From contig JANXZO010000075.1 in NCBI GenBank assembly GCA_025355465.1, forward strand, positions 1 to 51,563: a stretch of 51,563 bases of DNA. Direction: 5' to 3'. Position numbers and translations under genes: made by a program. The stretch is from Bacteroidales bacterium (GTDB lineage: Bacteria > Bacteroidota > Bacteroidia > Bacteroidales > FEN-979). Shown in pieces: positions 26,601 to 36,785 of this stretch (its first letter is position 1; every line of letters begins with the position of its first letter). The notes under the pieces were generated by a model. The model worked only from the letters and a program-made list of their open reading frames with translations, was not told the origin of the DNA and made no database searches.

Positions 26601-29513
26601 ATGAAAAAGTCATCTCATTTCGCAAAGACATTGAGGCACATCGCCCTGAATTTTCTTCCCGGCCTGTTGGTATTTTGTTTCACTCCGTTTTGGGCTGCCG
26701 CCGGCGATGTTCCGGAGGTGATCTATCATAACGGCAAGATCATCACCCTCGATAAGGCGGGCCGGATCGTGGAGGCTGTGGCGGTCCTGAATGGCAAATT
26801 TCTGGCAGTCGGAAAGGATACCGAGATAAAAAAGATGGCCGGTCCAAAAACGAAAATGGTCGACCTGCAGAAGAAAACGGTCACTCCCGGATTTATTGAT
26901 GCGCACACGCATCCCGTGGAGACGATGTACCTAACGACCGACTTTGTAAACTGCCGTTATCCGGGTGTTCCGTCGGTAAAACAGGCGCTGCGAAATATGA
27001 CAGACTCGGTTAAAACGGCCAGGAAGGGTCAGTGGATTCTGGCTGCCTGCGTCTCTGCATCCCAGACCAAATTTGCAGAGAAGCGGATGCCAACGCTGGC
27101 CGAACTGGATTCAATTAGTCCCGACAACCCTGTGGTGGTCCTCGACGGAACCCATCTTTTCGTAGTCAACAGCAAAGCCCTGGAGGTTATCGGGGTTAAG
27201 AAAGGACAGACAAAACTCCCCCATGGCGGAGGGATCGGACTGGACAGCAACGGCAATCCCAACGGTACGCTTACGGATGCCTTTGCCGACGTTCCTTCGG
27301 TACTTACCCCGGCACAACTCGAAAGTTTCTTCACGACCGGTATTCAGAAATTCTGGAACAGTTACGGTTTCACCACCGTCATGGGGATCACCCAGGCCGC
27401 CGTGGTGCCGGTGCTGCAGAAAGTCGCAGCCTCGGGTTACAAACCTACGTTGCGTTATTCCATGTCGGTTTGGAAGGCTGCCAACGGGGAAGATATTCCT
27501 GAAGATCTTTCCGTATTCGCATTTCCAGCCGGGAGCAATCCTGACTATTACCACTTTACAGGCATCAAAGCCTGGGTAGATGGCGAGAACGATGCCCGTA
27601 CCGGCCTCATGTGCAGTCCTTACCTTGGGCACAAAGCCACCGATCCTGAGGGAGGCCATGGCTCACAGGTAACTTCCGCAGACCAGGCAATACGTCTGGC
27701 TCAGATCGCCCAGAAAAACGGGGTGATCTGCATGCTGCACTGCTCTGGCGATAAGGCCATGGCCATCGGTATGACCACCTACGAAAACCTTTGTTCCCAG
27801 GGGAAACCGAAGACCATTTTCAGGATTGAACATTTCGGCGTGTTCCAGATGTGCCAGAATCAGCTCGACAGGGCAGTGAAACTTCACACCGAAGGGTTGC
27901 GCATCTCGGTTCAGCCTACATGGCTAACGGTCCTGGTAAATTCCGACATTGAAGACATGGGCTATGAAAGGGCAGCTACAGGTTTCAGGTTCCGCACAAT
28001 GGTGAATGCCGGGCTGGAACCGGCAGGAAGCACGGATGTAACCGGAGTCTATCTCGAAAATACCAATCCCCTGAAGGCCATTTATGCCACCGTTACGCGG
28101 AATAGCGATGCCGGAAAATTTGAACCCGATCAGGCACTCACCGTCACCGAATCGCTGAAAATGTGGACCGTATGGGCTGCCAAATCCCTTGGGGAAGAGA
28201 AGGTCAAAGGAACGATCGAACCCGGGAAATATGCCGACATGACCGTGCTCTCGGATGACATCCTGAACATTGATCCCGAAAAGATTATTAACATCGCTGT
28301 ACTGAAGACTATTGTAGGGGGAGACGTTGTTTACGACAGGAAAAAGACTTTATCCTACAAGATGCCGGCCGGGGCAAGCATCTATGAACCCCCTTCACCG
28401 ATGCCTGCAGGAGCGCACGGCGACCTGATCTGGACATCGGAGATACCGACGGATGTTCCGGGTGCAAGAGCCTGGAAAATTCTCTACCGGTCCACCGATA
28501 TCCACGGATCGGAATGTCCTGTGACCGGAATGGTGATCGCTCCGGTTGGGAAATCGCAAGCCGGGGGCCGCCCGATTGTGAGTTTCGCCCACGGTACCAC
28601 GGGCGTGAACCGCGGCTGCGCGCCATCCCTGGTCGACAATCCGGCAAAGGATGCCACCTACTACTTCTTCCCCGACAGTCCCGACCGGATCGATGCCGGT
28701 ATACCCGGATTAAGCGAGATGATTGCCGCCGGATATGTGGTGGTTGCAACAGATTACCAGGGACAGGGCACACCGGGATTTCATCAGTATCTTATTGGTC
28801 CCACCGCTGCACGTAACAGCCTCGACGCAATTCTGGCCGTTCGCCAACTCTCCGAAGCAGGGGCAGGAAATCAAGCCATTGTGACGGGTTAGTCGCAGGG
28901 CGGTCAGGCTGCCGTTTGGGCCGGACAAATAGCCGAATATCTTACGGATTCTGCAAAACTTGTCGGCGTGGTGGCGATGGCTCCGGTCAATGCCCTGGAG
29001 CAGAGTATTATTGAGCAACAGCTCCTTGCTTCAGGAAAGGCCTTGCCGACAATGACAACCTCTGAAACCCTGATGGCCCAGTTCGCCATGGCAGGGACCT
29101 TCCCTGAACTGCAGCTTTCGGATGTGCTTACACCGCTGGGAATAGATTTCATTAAGGAATCAAGCAAACGGCAAAGCAGCAAACAGATGGGCCAGGCACT
29201 TGCCTACCTGCAGGGATGGAAAGGAACCGCCACACGGCCCGATCCCCAAAACCAGGATAAATGGCTGAAACGAATTGAGCAGATGGCATTGGGAAATATT
29301 CCATCGAAGGTGCCTGTTGCCGTTTATCAGGGGGATGACGACCCTACGATTTTCCCGGCTGCAACCGAAGCATATGTAAAAGTTGCGAAGACAGCAGGTA
29401 CCCCAATCGAGTATAAGCACTATCCCGGTGTGGATCACCTGAGGGTTCCTGCAGCAGCCCTGGCCGATATGATGCGTTGGATCGGCGACCGGTTTTCCGG
29501 TAAACAACCTTAA
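26601..29513 (+). pseudogene. YtcJ-like amidohydrolase fused to a secretory-lipase-like hydrolase, with one in-frame amber
   Basis: One continuous frame of 971 codons interrupted only by TAG at 28890-28892. Residues ~1-35 are a signal peptide. Residues ~37-590 are a YtcJ-type amidohydrolase: GFIDAHTHP metal site, HCSGDKA, EHFGVFQ, and TIEPGKYADMTVLSDD. Residues ~600-970 are an alpha/beta-hydrolase of the secretory lipase (LIP) type: FAHGTTGVNRGCAPS, VVATDYQGQGTPG, then IVTG-[amber]-SQGGQAA, later YQGDDDPTIFPAA and YPGVDHLRV for acid and histidine. The amber replaces the residue before the nucleophile Ser in GxSxG, where Tyr (TAT/TAC) is usual. Without readthrough the product lacks the serine, though the amidohydrolase part could still be made. 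Confidence 0.75.
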
Positions 29514-29553
29514 CGGTTAACGCCCGTTTTCGCTGTCACTGCCAATCATACCT

Positions 29554-30093
29554 TCATGATTTAAGCCCGATCAGAATACCCAGCGCCTGATGCACCAGCT
29601 CCTCAGAAACCACGAGGGTAAATTCGTGTGTGGTAGAGATGATCTCTACGATGTTGATCCCCGCCCAGGCTATCTTTTTTAAAATGAAGTAGTAGATGCC
29701 CGAGATCTCGGTGTTGTTTTTGGGAAGCCGGATGGTGATTGAACTCAGGTTCGTTTTTTCGGCGATCAGCTTCTCCTGCCTGAAACTCTTCTCTACCAGG
29801 TGCTCCATCGCCCTGCTGACAATGATCGTGGTTTCATAGATCCCGCGCGATACCGTTACAAAATTGTCCTTGTTCATGCCGGTGCGGCTGATCAGCTTAC
29901 GTTCACACTCAGGCAGGGTGTCGGAATTGGCATAGGTGTAATCGCGCAAGTCGCTTCTCACGGTAATATCCCCCAAACTGTTCAGGAACCCCTTGATACC
30001 GATGTTGATCTTGTAATAATAATTCGGTTCTCGCCGGTTGATGGCCACAATTATGGCTCCCTCCTTCACAGGTTTCTCCAACTGCTTCTGCAA
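29554..30093 (-). CDS. ACT-domain-like regulatory protein, apparently N-terminally truncated
   Basis: Encodes 179 residues from a TTG at 30093. A TGA stands two codons upstream, and an ATG at 30100 is in another frame. The sequence QKQLEKPVKEGAIIVAINRR matches, as I recall it, a point about 35 residues into a Bacteroidota family that starts with a short helical segment (ALARKIKPEVEK...). The C-terminal ~70 residues look like an ACT fold (SSITIRLPKNNTEISGIYYF, GINIVEIISTTHEFTLVVSE). It is divergent from the aspartokinase gene, so an amino-acid-sensing regulatory role is plausible. It is probably a decayed gene, but the body is intact. Confidence 0.5.
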   Translation of the reverse strand: MQKQLEKPVKEGAIIVAINRREPNYYYKINIGIKGFLNSLGDITVRSDLRDYTYANSDTLPECERKLISRTGMNKDNFVTVSRGIYETTIIVSRAMEHLVEKSFRQEKLIAEKTNLSSITIRLPKNNTEISGIYYFILKKIAWAGINIVEIISTTHEFTLVVSEELVHQALGILIGLKS

Positions 30094-30201
30094 TGGTCAT
30101 TTTGTTAAAATTTATACAAAAATATAATATTTAGTACAAATTCTGAATATTTACGCAATCAGCGTTCCTTTGCTGTTCCTTTGCACTTTAATTGAAAAAC
30201 A

Positions 30202-31318
30202 ATGATCGTTTTGAAATTCGGCGGCACCTCCATGGGAACCGCATCACGTATAAAGGAAGTTGCAAAGCTTGTGCAGAGAGAGGACCCCGTCATGGTAATT
30301 TTATCAGCCATGGCGGGGGTTACAGATAACCTGATCTCCTCCGTAAACAGTTTTCGCAAAGGGGATATCCGCGCCGGGGAGACCATCTTCGGGCAGATCA
30401 GGGATAAATTTCAGGCTACTACTGATGAACTCTTCGGCGGCAATCCTTCGGGCCAATCGATACAAGGTTTTCTTGAATCCAAATTCGCAGAGATGACACA
30501 GCAGGTTTCAGGAACGATATCCGACGAACCGGATCTTCCTGCCATTGCCAGTCTGTTATCGCCCCTGACCGGCAAGGGACAAAGCCGGCTTTTTATCACC
30601 CAGGGTTTTCTGTGCAGAAACCACGGCGGCGAAATCGATAACCTGAAACGTGGGGGGCGCGACTATTCTGCCACCCTTATCGGTGCGGAGCCTTTCCTTT
30701 GATGAGGCGGCGGAGCTGGCCTATTTCGGCGCCAAGATACTCCACCCGGCCTGTGTGTGGCCTGCACAGCAATTCAACATCCCCATCTGGCTGCGCAACA
30801 CCATGCACCCCAACAACGCGGGGACCATCATCCACGAAGGCGGACGCAGGCAGGATATTACGGCTGTGGCAGCCAAAGACGGGATAACCGCCATCCGGAT
30901 AAAATCGGGCCGGATGCTGAATACCTATGGATTTCTGGTAAGTGTTTTCAGAATTTTTGAAGAGTTTCAAACCCCTATCGACATGATTACCACTTCTGAG
31001 GTATCGGTGTCCCTGACCATTGATAATGACCAACACCTGGAGCGGATCGCAGAAGAACTTGGTAAGCTGGGCGCGGTGGAGATCGACCGCGACCAGTCCA
31101 TCATATGCGTGGTGGGTGATTTTCTTGTTGATGAATACGGCCATGCGGCGCGCATCCTGCATTCCCTGCAAAACGTTCCCATCCGGATGATCTCTTACGG
31201 TGGAAGCCAGAATAACATCACCTTTCTGGTCGGCCGCGAGGATAAAAAGCGGGCGCTTAACAGGCTCAACTCCGGACTTTTTACACCCACCGAAATCCCT
31301 GAATATGCGCACTCCTGA
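30202..31318 (+). pseudogene. lysC: aspartokinase, with internal deletions and a broken frame
   Basis: The start MIVLKFGGTSMGTASRIKEV is a normal aspartate kinase N-terminus with the KFGGTS motif. After QQVSGTIS the sequence jumps to DEPDLPAIASLL, which skips ~50 residues expected there while staying in frame. After DYSATLIGA it jumps, with a change of frame near 30690, to RSLSFDEAAELAYFGAKILHP, losing the usual EIQIWTDIDGM block. The second frame then reads through two ACT domains (IDMITTSEVSVSLTIDN; ISYGGSQNNITFLV) to 31318. Intact, it would phosphorylate aspartate, the first step to lysine and threonine. As it stands it should be inactive. Confidence 0.78.
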
Positions 31319-32346
31319 ACTTTCGGCCATCCCAACACCGTTTTACCTTTACGATCTTGATCTTCTCCAGCGAACCCTTACAGCCGCCAGGGCAGCAGCA
31401 TCCCGGTTTGGGTTCCATATTCACTACGCCACCAAGGCCAATTATGATCCCCGCATCGCAGAGCGTATCCGGGAGGCGGGTTTCGGGGCAGACTGCGTAA
31501 GCGGGAACGAGATAAGTTTTGCCATTCAGCAGGGATTTGATCCGCGGAACATCGTTTTTGCCGGGGTAGGTAAAAGTGACCACGAAATTGAGCAGGCGCT
31601 GCGGAGCGGGATATTGTGCCTGAACATCGAATCGGTGGAAGAACTGGAGGTTGTCGGAGAAATCGCCGCACGTCTGCAACGCATGGCGCCTGTTGCCATT
31701 CGTGTTAACCCTGACGTGGAGGCCGAAACCCATCAATATATCACCACCGGGCTTCAAGAAAACAAATTCGGGAACCCTTCATCGCACTTTGTGAGGCAGT
31801 GCAACAGATATGGACGGAATTTGACATTTCAGCCTATGGCGCCACCATGGTAAACCTGGGGGGAGGTCTGGGCATTGATTACCTTGATCCGAAGGGCAAT
31901 GCCATCCCGGATTTCCAACGATTTTTCAACCTCATCCATGAAAAACTTCAGCTACCCGAAGGTGTCAGCCGCCATTTTGAGTTGGGACGCAGTCTTGTGG
32001 GCCAGTGCGGCACGCTGATCACCCGCGTGCTTTATGTGAAACAGGGCATCGGGAAACAACATGTGATCGTAGATGCCGGCATGACCGAACTGATCCGCCC
32101 TGCGCTTTACGGAGCCATCCATAAAATTGAGAATATCTCCTCACAGGAAGGCAGCCAATGTTACGATGTTGTAGGCCCGATCTGCGAAAGCAGCGATTGC
32201 TTCGGCCACCAGATTGAGCTTCCTGTAACCTTGCGCGGCGACCTGATAAAAATTTACTCCTGCGGTGCCTATGCCGAATCCATGGCCATGAATTACAACC
32301 TTCGTGGAAAAATAGGTGTTGCTTATCTGGAAGCCGGGAAATTGTC

Positions 32347-32354
32347 TAATTTTG
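32347..32354 (+). promoter_or_regulatory. TAnnTTTG -7 element upstream of the tRNA remnant
   Basis: TAATTTTG lies 21 nt before the first base of the tRNA fragment and matches the Bacteroidota -7 box. It may be the old tRNA promoter. No clear -33 element at normal spacing. Confidence 0.3.
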
Positions 32355-32375
32355 GTGCAGGTTTAGTCGTGCAAC

Positions 32376-32408
32376 GGGGTATTAGCTCAGATGGCCAGAG
32401 CGCTGATT
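32376..32408 (+). pseudogene. 5' fragment of a tRNA gene (alanine-like)
   Basis: GGGGTAT (acceptor 5' strand), TA, GCTC...GAGC (D stem) around the loop AGATGGCCA, then GCTGATT. This is the first ~33 nt of a tRNA with invariant T8, A14, GG18-19 and A21, most like tRNA-Ala of this phylum. The anticodon arm, T arm and acceptor 3' strand are missing; the sequence runs into the 3' end of the convergent tricorn-like peptidase gene. Confidence 0.6.
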
Positions 32409-35400
32409 ATTTCATCAGCTCCTTCACCGCCTCTTCGATCTGCTGATCGCGTCCGGAGGAGAGAATTCCCGGGTCGTTCGGCACCCTGATATCAGGTTCC
32501 ATCTGGTTATTTTCACAAAATTTCCCATCCGGAGTTCGCCAGCCACCCATGGGGATTCCGTAGACCAGTGTGGGGTCTATCTGTGCTTCCCACCATACAA
32601 AAGTTCCGGTACCCGGAACCGGCATGCCCAGGGTTTTTCCGGTATTTTTGAGCTTGTATGCCACCGGGAAAAGGTGGGCATCGGAGTAGTTGCTCTCACC
32701 GATCAGTACAATAGAAGGTTTCACCCATTTGTCGTAGGGTTCAGAACCGATATACTGGCCGTGAGGAACGATGTCGATGTACTTCTTCCCGCTGAGGAAA
32801 TCAGAAAGCTGTTCGTGGATGTTTCCACCCCCGTTGAAGCGGGTATCGATGATGATAGCCCTCTTCCCGAAGTTGCGACCGAGCGCCTCTTCAAAAACGG
32901 TACGCATGCTGCCGTCATCCATCGAACGTACATGAATGTATCCTATTTTGCCACCCGACAGCCGCTCTGTCTCCAGCCGGCGGTTCTTCACCCAGCGGCG
33001 GTATAGCAGTTCATTGGCCTCCTGGGCAGAGCAGGGTTTCAGGCTCTCCTCCCAGCGTTCTCCATTGGCGGGGTTAAAGAGCGAAAGCAGTGTCAGCTTC
33101 CCGGTTTTGCGGTTCAGCAACGAGTAGAAATCCAAGGTATCGGCAATGGTCTCCCCGTCGATCTTCTCGATAACACATCCTGCCTTCACTTTAGAACCGG
33201 CTTTGTCGAGCGGGCCCCCTTCAACCACCTCGGCAATCTTGTATCCAGGGCCGGAATAATCGTAGTCATAAAAGATGCCCAGGTCGGCGGTTTGGTCTGT
33301 GTTGGCGCGTGCAGCACGGTATCCGCAGCCGGTGTGAGAAGCATTCATTTCGCCAAGCATCTCACTGAGCATCTCCGAAAAATCATAGTTATTGCTGATA
33401 AAAGGCAGGAATTTTTTATAGGCGGTGTAGTAAAAATCCCAGTCTACCCCCTGCATGTCTTCCACGTAAAATTTTTCCTTGAACTGACGCCAGGCGTGAT
33501 CGAAAATGTAACAGCGCTCTCCGGCCGGCTTCAGCAGCATCTCACCGCCTGTTTTCAGGGGTTCTACCTTGCCGCTCTCGGCATCGACCTTGATGGGTTT
33601 CCCGTCGGCAAAAACAAGAATGAACTTACCATCGCCCGACAATTCCATGCCGGGGCGCTTCACACCCAGCTTGGCGAGCAGTTTGGTTTCATGGGCCCGC
33701 AGATCTGTTACCCATAAGTCGTTGTCTTTTTCAAAACTTGTAAGATAAAACAGCTTTTCGCAATCTTTTGAAAGCAGCCAGTCACGCACCTGGGAAGTAT
33801 GCAGGGTGAGTTTGGTTTTGCGTTCGGTAAGGTTTTCCCAGTCGATGACGACCTTGGTAGCCGAATCCTTTTTTGCTGAAGTGTCGGCTTTCTCCTTCTT
33901 CTCTTTGCCCGATTTATTTTTTTCGGCTGATGTCTTCTTCTCCTTTTCGGCTTTCTCTTCCTGTTCTTTAACCAGGGTAAGTTCCTCCTTCGAGAGATTA
34001 AAACGGTCGAAGGCAGCTTTGGTAAAAAACATGGCATACACATCTGCGCTCACAATGTTACCACCCTGCTCACGGGTACCATCGCGGTCGGAACCCCAAA
34101 TCATCATCTTCCCGTCCGACGACCATTTGGGCGCATAGTCATCATACCCGCTGAGGGTTAAATTATGGATCTCCCCTTTACCGTCGGCCGATACCAGTCC
34201 AGCCTCCGGACTAAAGATCCGGTCGGGGAAGGAAAAACTCACCAGAAACCATTTGCCGTCAGGCGACCACTGATAATACTGGTCGCCATCGGAATAGGAG
34301 TAGTTTACGCTGGCAGGCATGATGGTGCGGGTGTTTTTTGTGGCCAGGTTGATCACCTTCAGCACCACCCTGTTTTCGAGGTAGGCGACCTCTTTTCCAT
34401 CAGGCGAATATTCGGGCTGAAACTCCTCGGCAGCCGTAGCAACAACCGGCTCCGTTTTTAATACGGTAGAGGCGTAGAAATAGGGCTCCTCTTTACGTAC
34501 TATCGCGGTGGTATATACATTCCAGCTGTTGTTCACCTCTGCGGCGTAAAGCAGCGAGCGCCCGTCGGGACTAAAACTCACACTGCGCTCCTGGTATGGG
34601 GTGTTGGTGATGCGCCTGGTAAAACCTCCGTCGAGGCTGCTCACAAACACCTCACCACGGAAGATATAGGCAAACTCTTTTCCGTTGGGGGAGAGGCGCA
34701 TCTCCGTGAAACCTTCAGCAACCGGGACAATTTTTTCAAGCTCAGTCCGGCCATCGGAAAATATCTTCACGGGAACCTTTACCGGGTCACTGCCCTCTTT
34801 GAGGGTATAGATCTCGCCATCGTAGGTAAAACAAAGGGTTCCGTTACCGGCTCGGCTGAGAAACCGTACCGGGTGCTTTGCGAACTTCGTCAGGGCGATG
34901 GTTTTTGAAGGGTCGGTGATGGAACTTTTAAATACATTGAATGAACCGCTCTGCTCGCTCAGATAGAAAAAATCCTGGTTGTTGGAATCAAATACCGGGT
35001 TCCGGTCTTCGCCTTTGTAGCCGGTAAGTTTCGTGTATTTTCTCGCATTGAAATCGTAAAGCCAGATGTCGCGGGCAATGGCTGAAGTATGGTGTTTGCG
35101 CCATTCACTTTCGTACCCCTTGATATCCTCAAAGATGATTTTATCGCCCGTGGAGGTGGGAGAGGCCTGCAAAGCCGGCGTGGGGAGCAGCATCGTCACC
35201 TTGCCGCCCGATACGGGAACGGCGTAAAGTTCACTCATCAGCGATATCGGGAACTGTGCGTTGGTGCTCACATCCTGGCGGTATGCCGAGAAGATAACAC
35301 CTTTGCTATCGGCCGTGAAATTGCAGGGGATCTCGCGGTTGGAGCTGAACGTAAGCCTCCGGGCTTCACCTCCGTTGGCTCCCATCACATATACATCGAA

Positions 35401-35661
35401 ATTACCGGTGCGGTCGGAGGCAAAGGCAATCTTAAGGCCATCGTGGCTCCACACCGGAGCATATTCATAGGACTCGGTAAGGGTGAGCGGAGTCGCTGTT
35501 CCTCCGGAAGAAGGCACAGACCAGATGTCGCCTTTGTAACAGAAAAGAATGGTTTTTCCATCGGGTGAAATCGCGATATATCTCATCCAGAGCGGATTTT
35601 CCTGGCTCAGAACAGGAATGACAGGGAGAAGGGAAAGAAGGAATATGATAAGTTTTTTCAT
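32407..35661 (-). CDS. tricorn-like S41 peptidase, exported
   Basis: Encodes 1084 residues. Signal peptide MKKLIIFLLSLLPVIPVLS. Residues ~25-560 are WD40/PD40 beta-propeller repeats (AISPDGKTILFCYKGDIWSV, SFSPDGRSLLYAAE, QWSPDGKWFLVSF). A lysine/glutamate-rich linker (KEKKTSAEKNKSGKEKKEKA) sits near 600. Then come a core domain (HTGCGYR), a PDZ domain (YKIAEVVEGGPLDKAG ... IEKIDGETI) and a C-terminal S41 peptidase domain with the serine region GESNYSDAHLFPVAYK and GGNIHEQLSDF. Such proteins degrade peptides in the periplasm. The stop at 32407 lies inside the tRNA remnant region. Confidence 0.92.
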   Translation of the reverse strand: MKKLIIFLLSLLPVIPVLSQENPLWMRYIAISPDGKTILFCYKGDIWSVPSSGGTATPLTLTESYEYAPVWSHDGLKIAFASDRTGNFDVYVMGANGGEARRLTFSSNREIPCNFTADSKGVIFSAYRQDVSTNAQFPISLMSELYAVPVSGGKVTMLLPTPALQASPTSTGDKIIFEDIKGYESEWRKHHTSAIARDIWLYDFNARKYTKLTGYKGEDRNPVFDSNNQDFFYLSEQSGSFNVFKSSITDPSKTIALTKFAKHPVRFLSRAGNGTLCFTYDGEIYTLKEGSDPVKVPVKIFSDGRTELEKIVPVAEGFTEMRLSPNGKEFAYIFRGEVFVSSLDGGFTRRITNTPYQERSVSFSPDGRSLLYAAEVNNSWNVYTTAIVRKEEPYFYASTVLKTEPVVATAAEEFQPEYSPDGKEVAYLENRVVLKVINLATKNTRTIMPASVNYSYSDGDQYYQWSPDGKWFLVSFSFPDRIFSPEAGLVSADGKGEIHNLTLSGYDDYAPKWSSDGKMMIWGSDRDGTREQGGNIVSADVYAMFFTKAAFDRFNLSKEELTLVKEQEEKAEKEKKTSAEKNKSGKEKKEKADTSAKKDSATKVVIDWENLTERKTKLTLHTSQVRDWLLSKDCEKLFYLTSFEKDNDLWVTDLRAHETKLLAKLGVKRPGMELSGDGKFILVFADGKPIKVDAESGKVEPLKTGGEMLLKPAGERCYIFDHAWRQFKEKFYVEDMQGVDWDFYYTAYKKFLPFISNNYDFSEMLSEMLGEMNASHTGCGYRAARANTDQTADLGIFYDYDYSGPGYKIAEVVEGGPLDKAGSKVKAGCVIEKIDGETIADTLDFYSLLNRKTGKLTLLSLFNPANGERWEESLKPCSAQEANELLYRRWVKNRRLETERLSGGKIGYIHVRSMDDGSMRTVFEEALGRNFGKRAIIIDTRFNGGGNIHEQLSDFLSGKKYIDIVPHGQYIGSEPYDKWVKPSIVLIGESNYSDAHLFPVAYKLKNTGKTLGMPVPGTGTFVWWEAQIDPTLVYGIPMGGWRTPDGKFCENNQMEPDIRVPNDPGILSSGRDQQIEEAVKELMK

Positions 35662-35885
35662 GGCGGACTGATTTTTAGGTGTTAAGGGATAAATTTACAG
35701 AAACAGTGTTACAAAGATATTAAATTGCCTGGCATAGAACCATTTGTAAAATGACCTTCTTTTACCCCGGCAATTCTTAAAAGTGGCTTAAAAATGAAGT
35801 CCGGAAGTAATATATAGGTCAGGTTTATGTTAATATTGCATAAAATAATCTAAATCAGGTAAATTAGCATTTCAAACAACTGCAT

Positions 35886-36785
35886 ATGAGGATAGGATTT
35901 ATAGGACTCGGAAAGATGGGCTACAACATGGTCCTGCGTTTATTGAATGATCACCATGAGATCGTGGTATGGAACAGAACTCCGGCCACGGTGGAAGAGA
36001 TCGCAAAGCAGGGAGCCATCACTGCTGCCTCTGTGAAGGAGCTTACAGAGAAGTTAACCGGCCGCAAGGTGGTATGGCTTATGGTGCCGGCCGGGAAACC
36101 GGTGGATGAAAACCTCGATCTCCTGTTGACGCTGCTCAACAGGAACGACATCATTATCGACGGAGGTAACTCCTACTGGCGCGATACCCAAGTGAGGGCC
36201 GAAAGGGCTGCATCGCATGGCATCCATTACCTCGACTGCGGAACGAGCGGCGGGGTGTGGGGATTGCAGAACGGCTATTGCCTGATGTACGGAGGCAACA
36301 AGGAAGCAGCGGAGTATGCCGCACCTGTTTTCACCTCACTGGCACCTGAAAAGGGATCGGTTTACTGCGGCCCTGCTGGTACCGGTCACATGGTTAAGAT
36401 GGTTCATAACGGCATCGAATATGGAATGATGCAAGCCTATGCCGAAGGTTTCGAGATCCTCGAAAAGGCTCCCTATGATCTCGACCTGAACAAGATCGCC
36501 GACGCCTGGCAGTACGGTAGCGTGGTGCGCTCGTGGCTGCTCGAACTGGCGGTGGCAGCGCTCAAAGAGGATCCGAAGCTGGAGCAGCTTAAGGATTATG
36601 TGCAGGATAGTGGGGAAGGCCGCTGGACCGTGCAAACCGCCATCGATTTTGATGTGCCGGCACATGTCATCACCGCCTCCCTGTTCACCCGGTTTCAGTC
36701 GCGCCAGGATGAATCGTTTGCCATGAAGATGCTGGCAGCCCTGCGCAACCAGTTTGGCGGACATGCCGTTAAAACCAAAGAATGA
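35886..36785 (+). CDS. gnd: 6-phosphogluconate dehydrogenase, short (GndA/YqeC-like) type
   Basis: Encodes 299 residues, the short decarboxylating form, which converts 6-phosphogluconate to ribulose 5-phosphate and CO2. Rossmann motif IGFIGLGKMGYNMVLRLL; VVWNRTPATVE with Asn-Arg after the second strand suggests NADP+ preference, by analogy. Substrate blocks: DGGNSYWRDTQVRAE, DCGTSGGVWGLQNGYCLMYGG, and catalytic-lysine region GPAGTGHMVKMVHNGIEYGM. First gene of a five-gene operon; its stop overlaps the zwf ATG (ATGA). Confidence 0.93.
   Translation: MRIGFIGLGKMGYNMVLRLLNDHHEIVVWNRTPATVEEIAKQGAITAASVKELTEKLTGRKVVWLMVPAGKPVDENLDLLLTLLNRNDIIIDGGNSYWRDTQVRAERAASHGIHYLDCGTSGGVWGLQNGYCLMYGGNKEAAEYAAPVFTSLAPEKGSVYCGPAGTGHMVKMVHNGIEYGMMQAYAEGFEILEKAPYDLDLNKIADAWQYGSVVRSWLLELAVAALKEDPKLEQLKDYVQDSGEGRWTVQTAIDFDVPAHVITASLFTRFQSRQDESFAMKMLAALRNQFGGHAVKTKE

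Larger units (their letters stand above)
31305..32446 (+). pseudogene. lysA: diaminopimelate decarboxylase, with an internal out-of-frame deletion
   Basis: The ATG at 31305 overlaps the aspartokinase stop by 14 nt, as in lysC-lysA pairs that are fused in some bacteria. The first frame is normal (TPFYLYDLDLL, PLP-lysine block HYATKANYD, GFGADCVSGNEI) up to ENKFG near 31775, then shifts. A second frame continues PFIALCEAVQQ, GGGLGIDYLDP, ELGRSLVGQCG, CESSDCF and SCGAYAESMAMNYN. The ~35 residues between, which carry the conserved GLHFHIGSQ block, are lost. The frame also runs past the usual C-terminus through a tRNA fragment to a TGA at 32446. Not functional as written. Confidence 0.78.

Noticed and set aside
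28890-28892. Pyrrolysine or other programmed recoding at the amber
   Set aside because: No pyl genes or recoding signal can be seen in the window, and several neighbouring genes are broken, so a nonsense mutation is simpler.
32393-32425. Hairpin GCTGAT...ATCAGC as an anticodon arm completing the tRNA
   Set aside because: Its loop is 6 nt rather than 7, no T arm or acceptor strand follows, and the bases encode the end of the peptidase gene.
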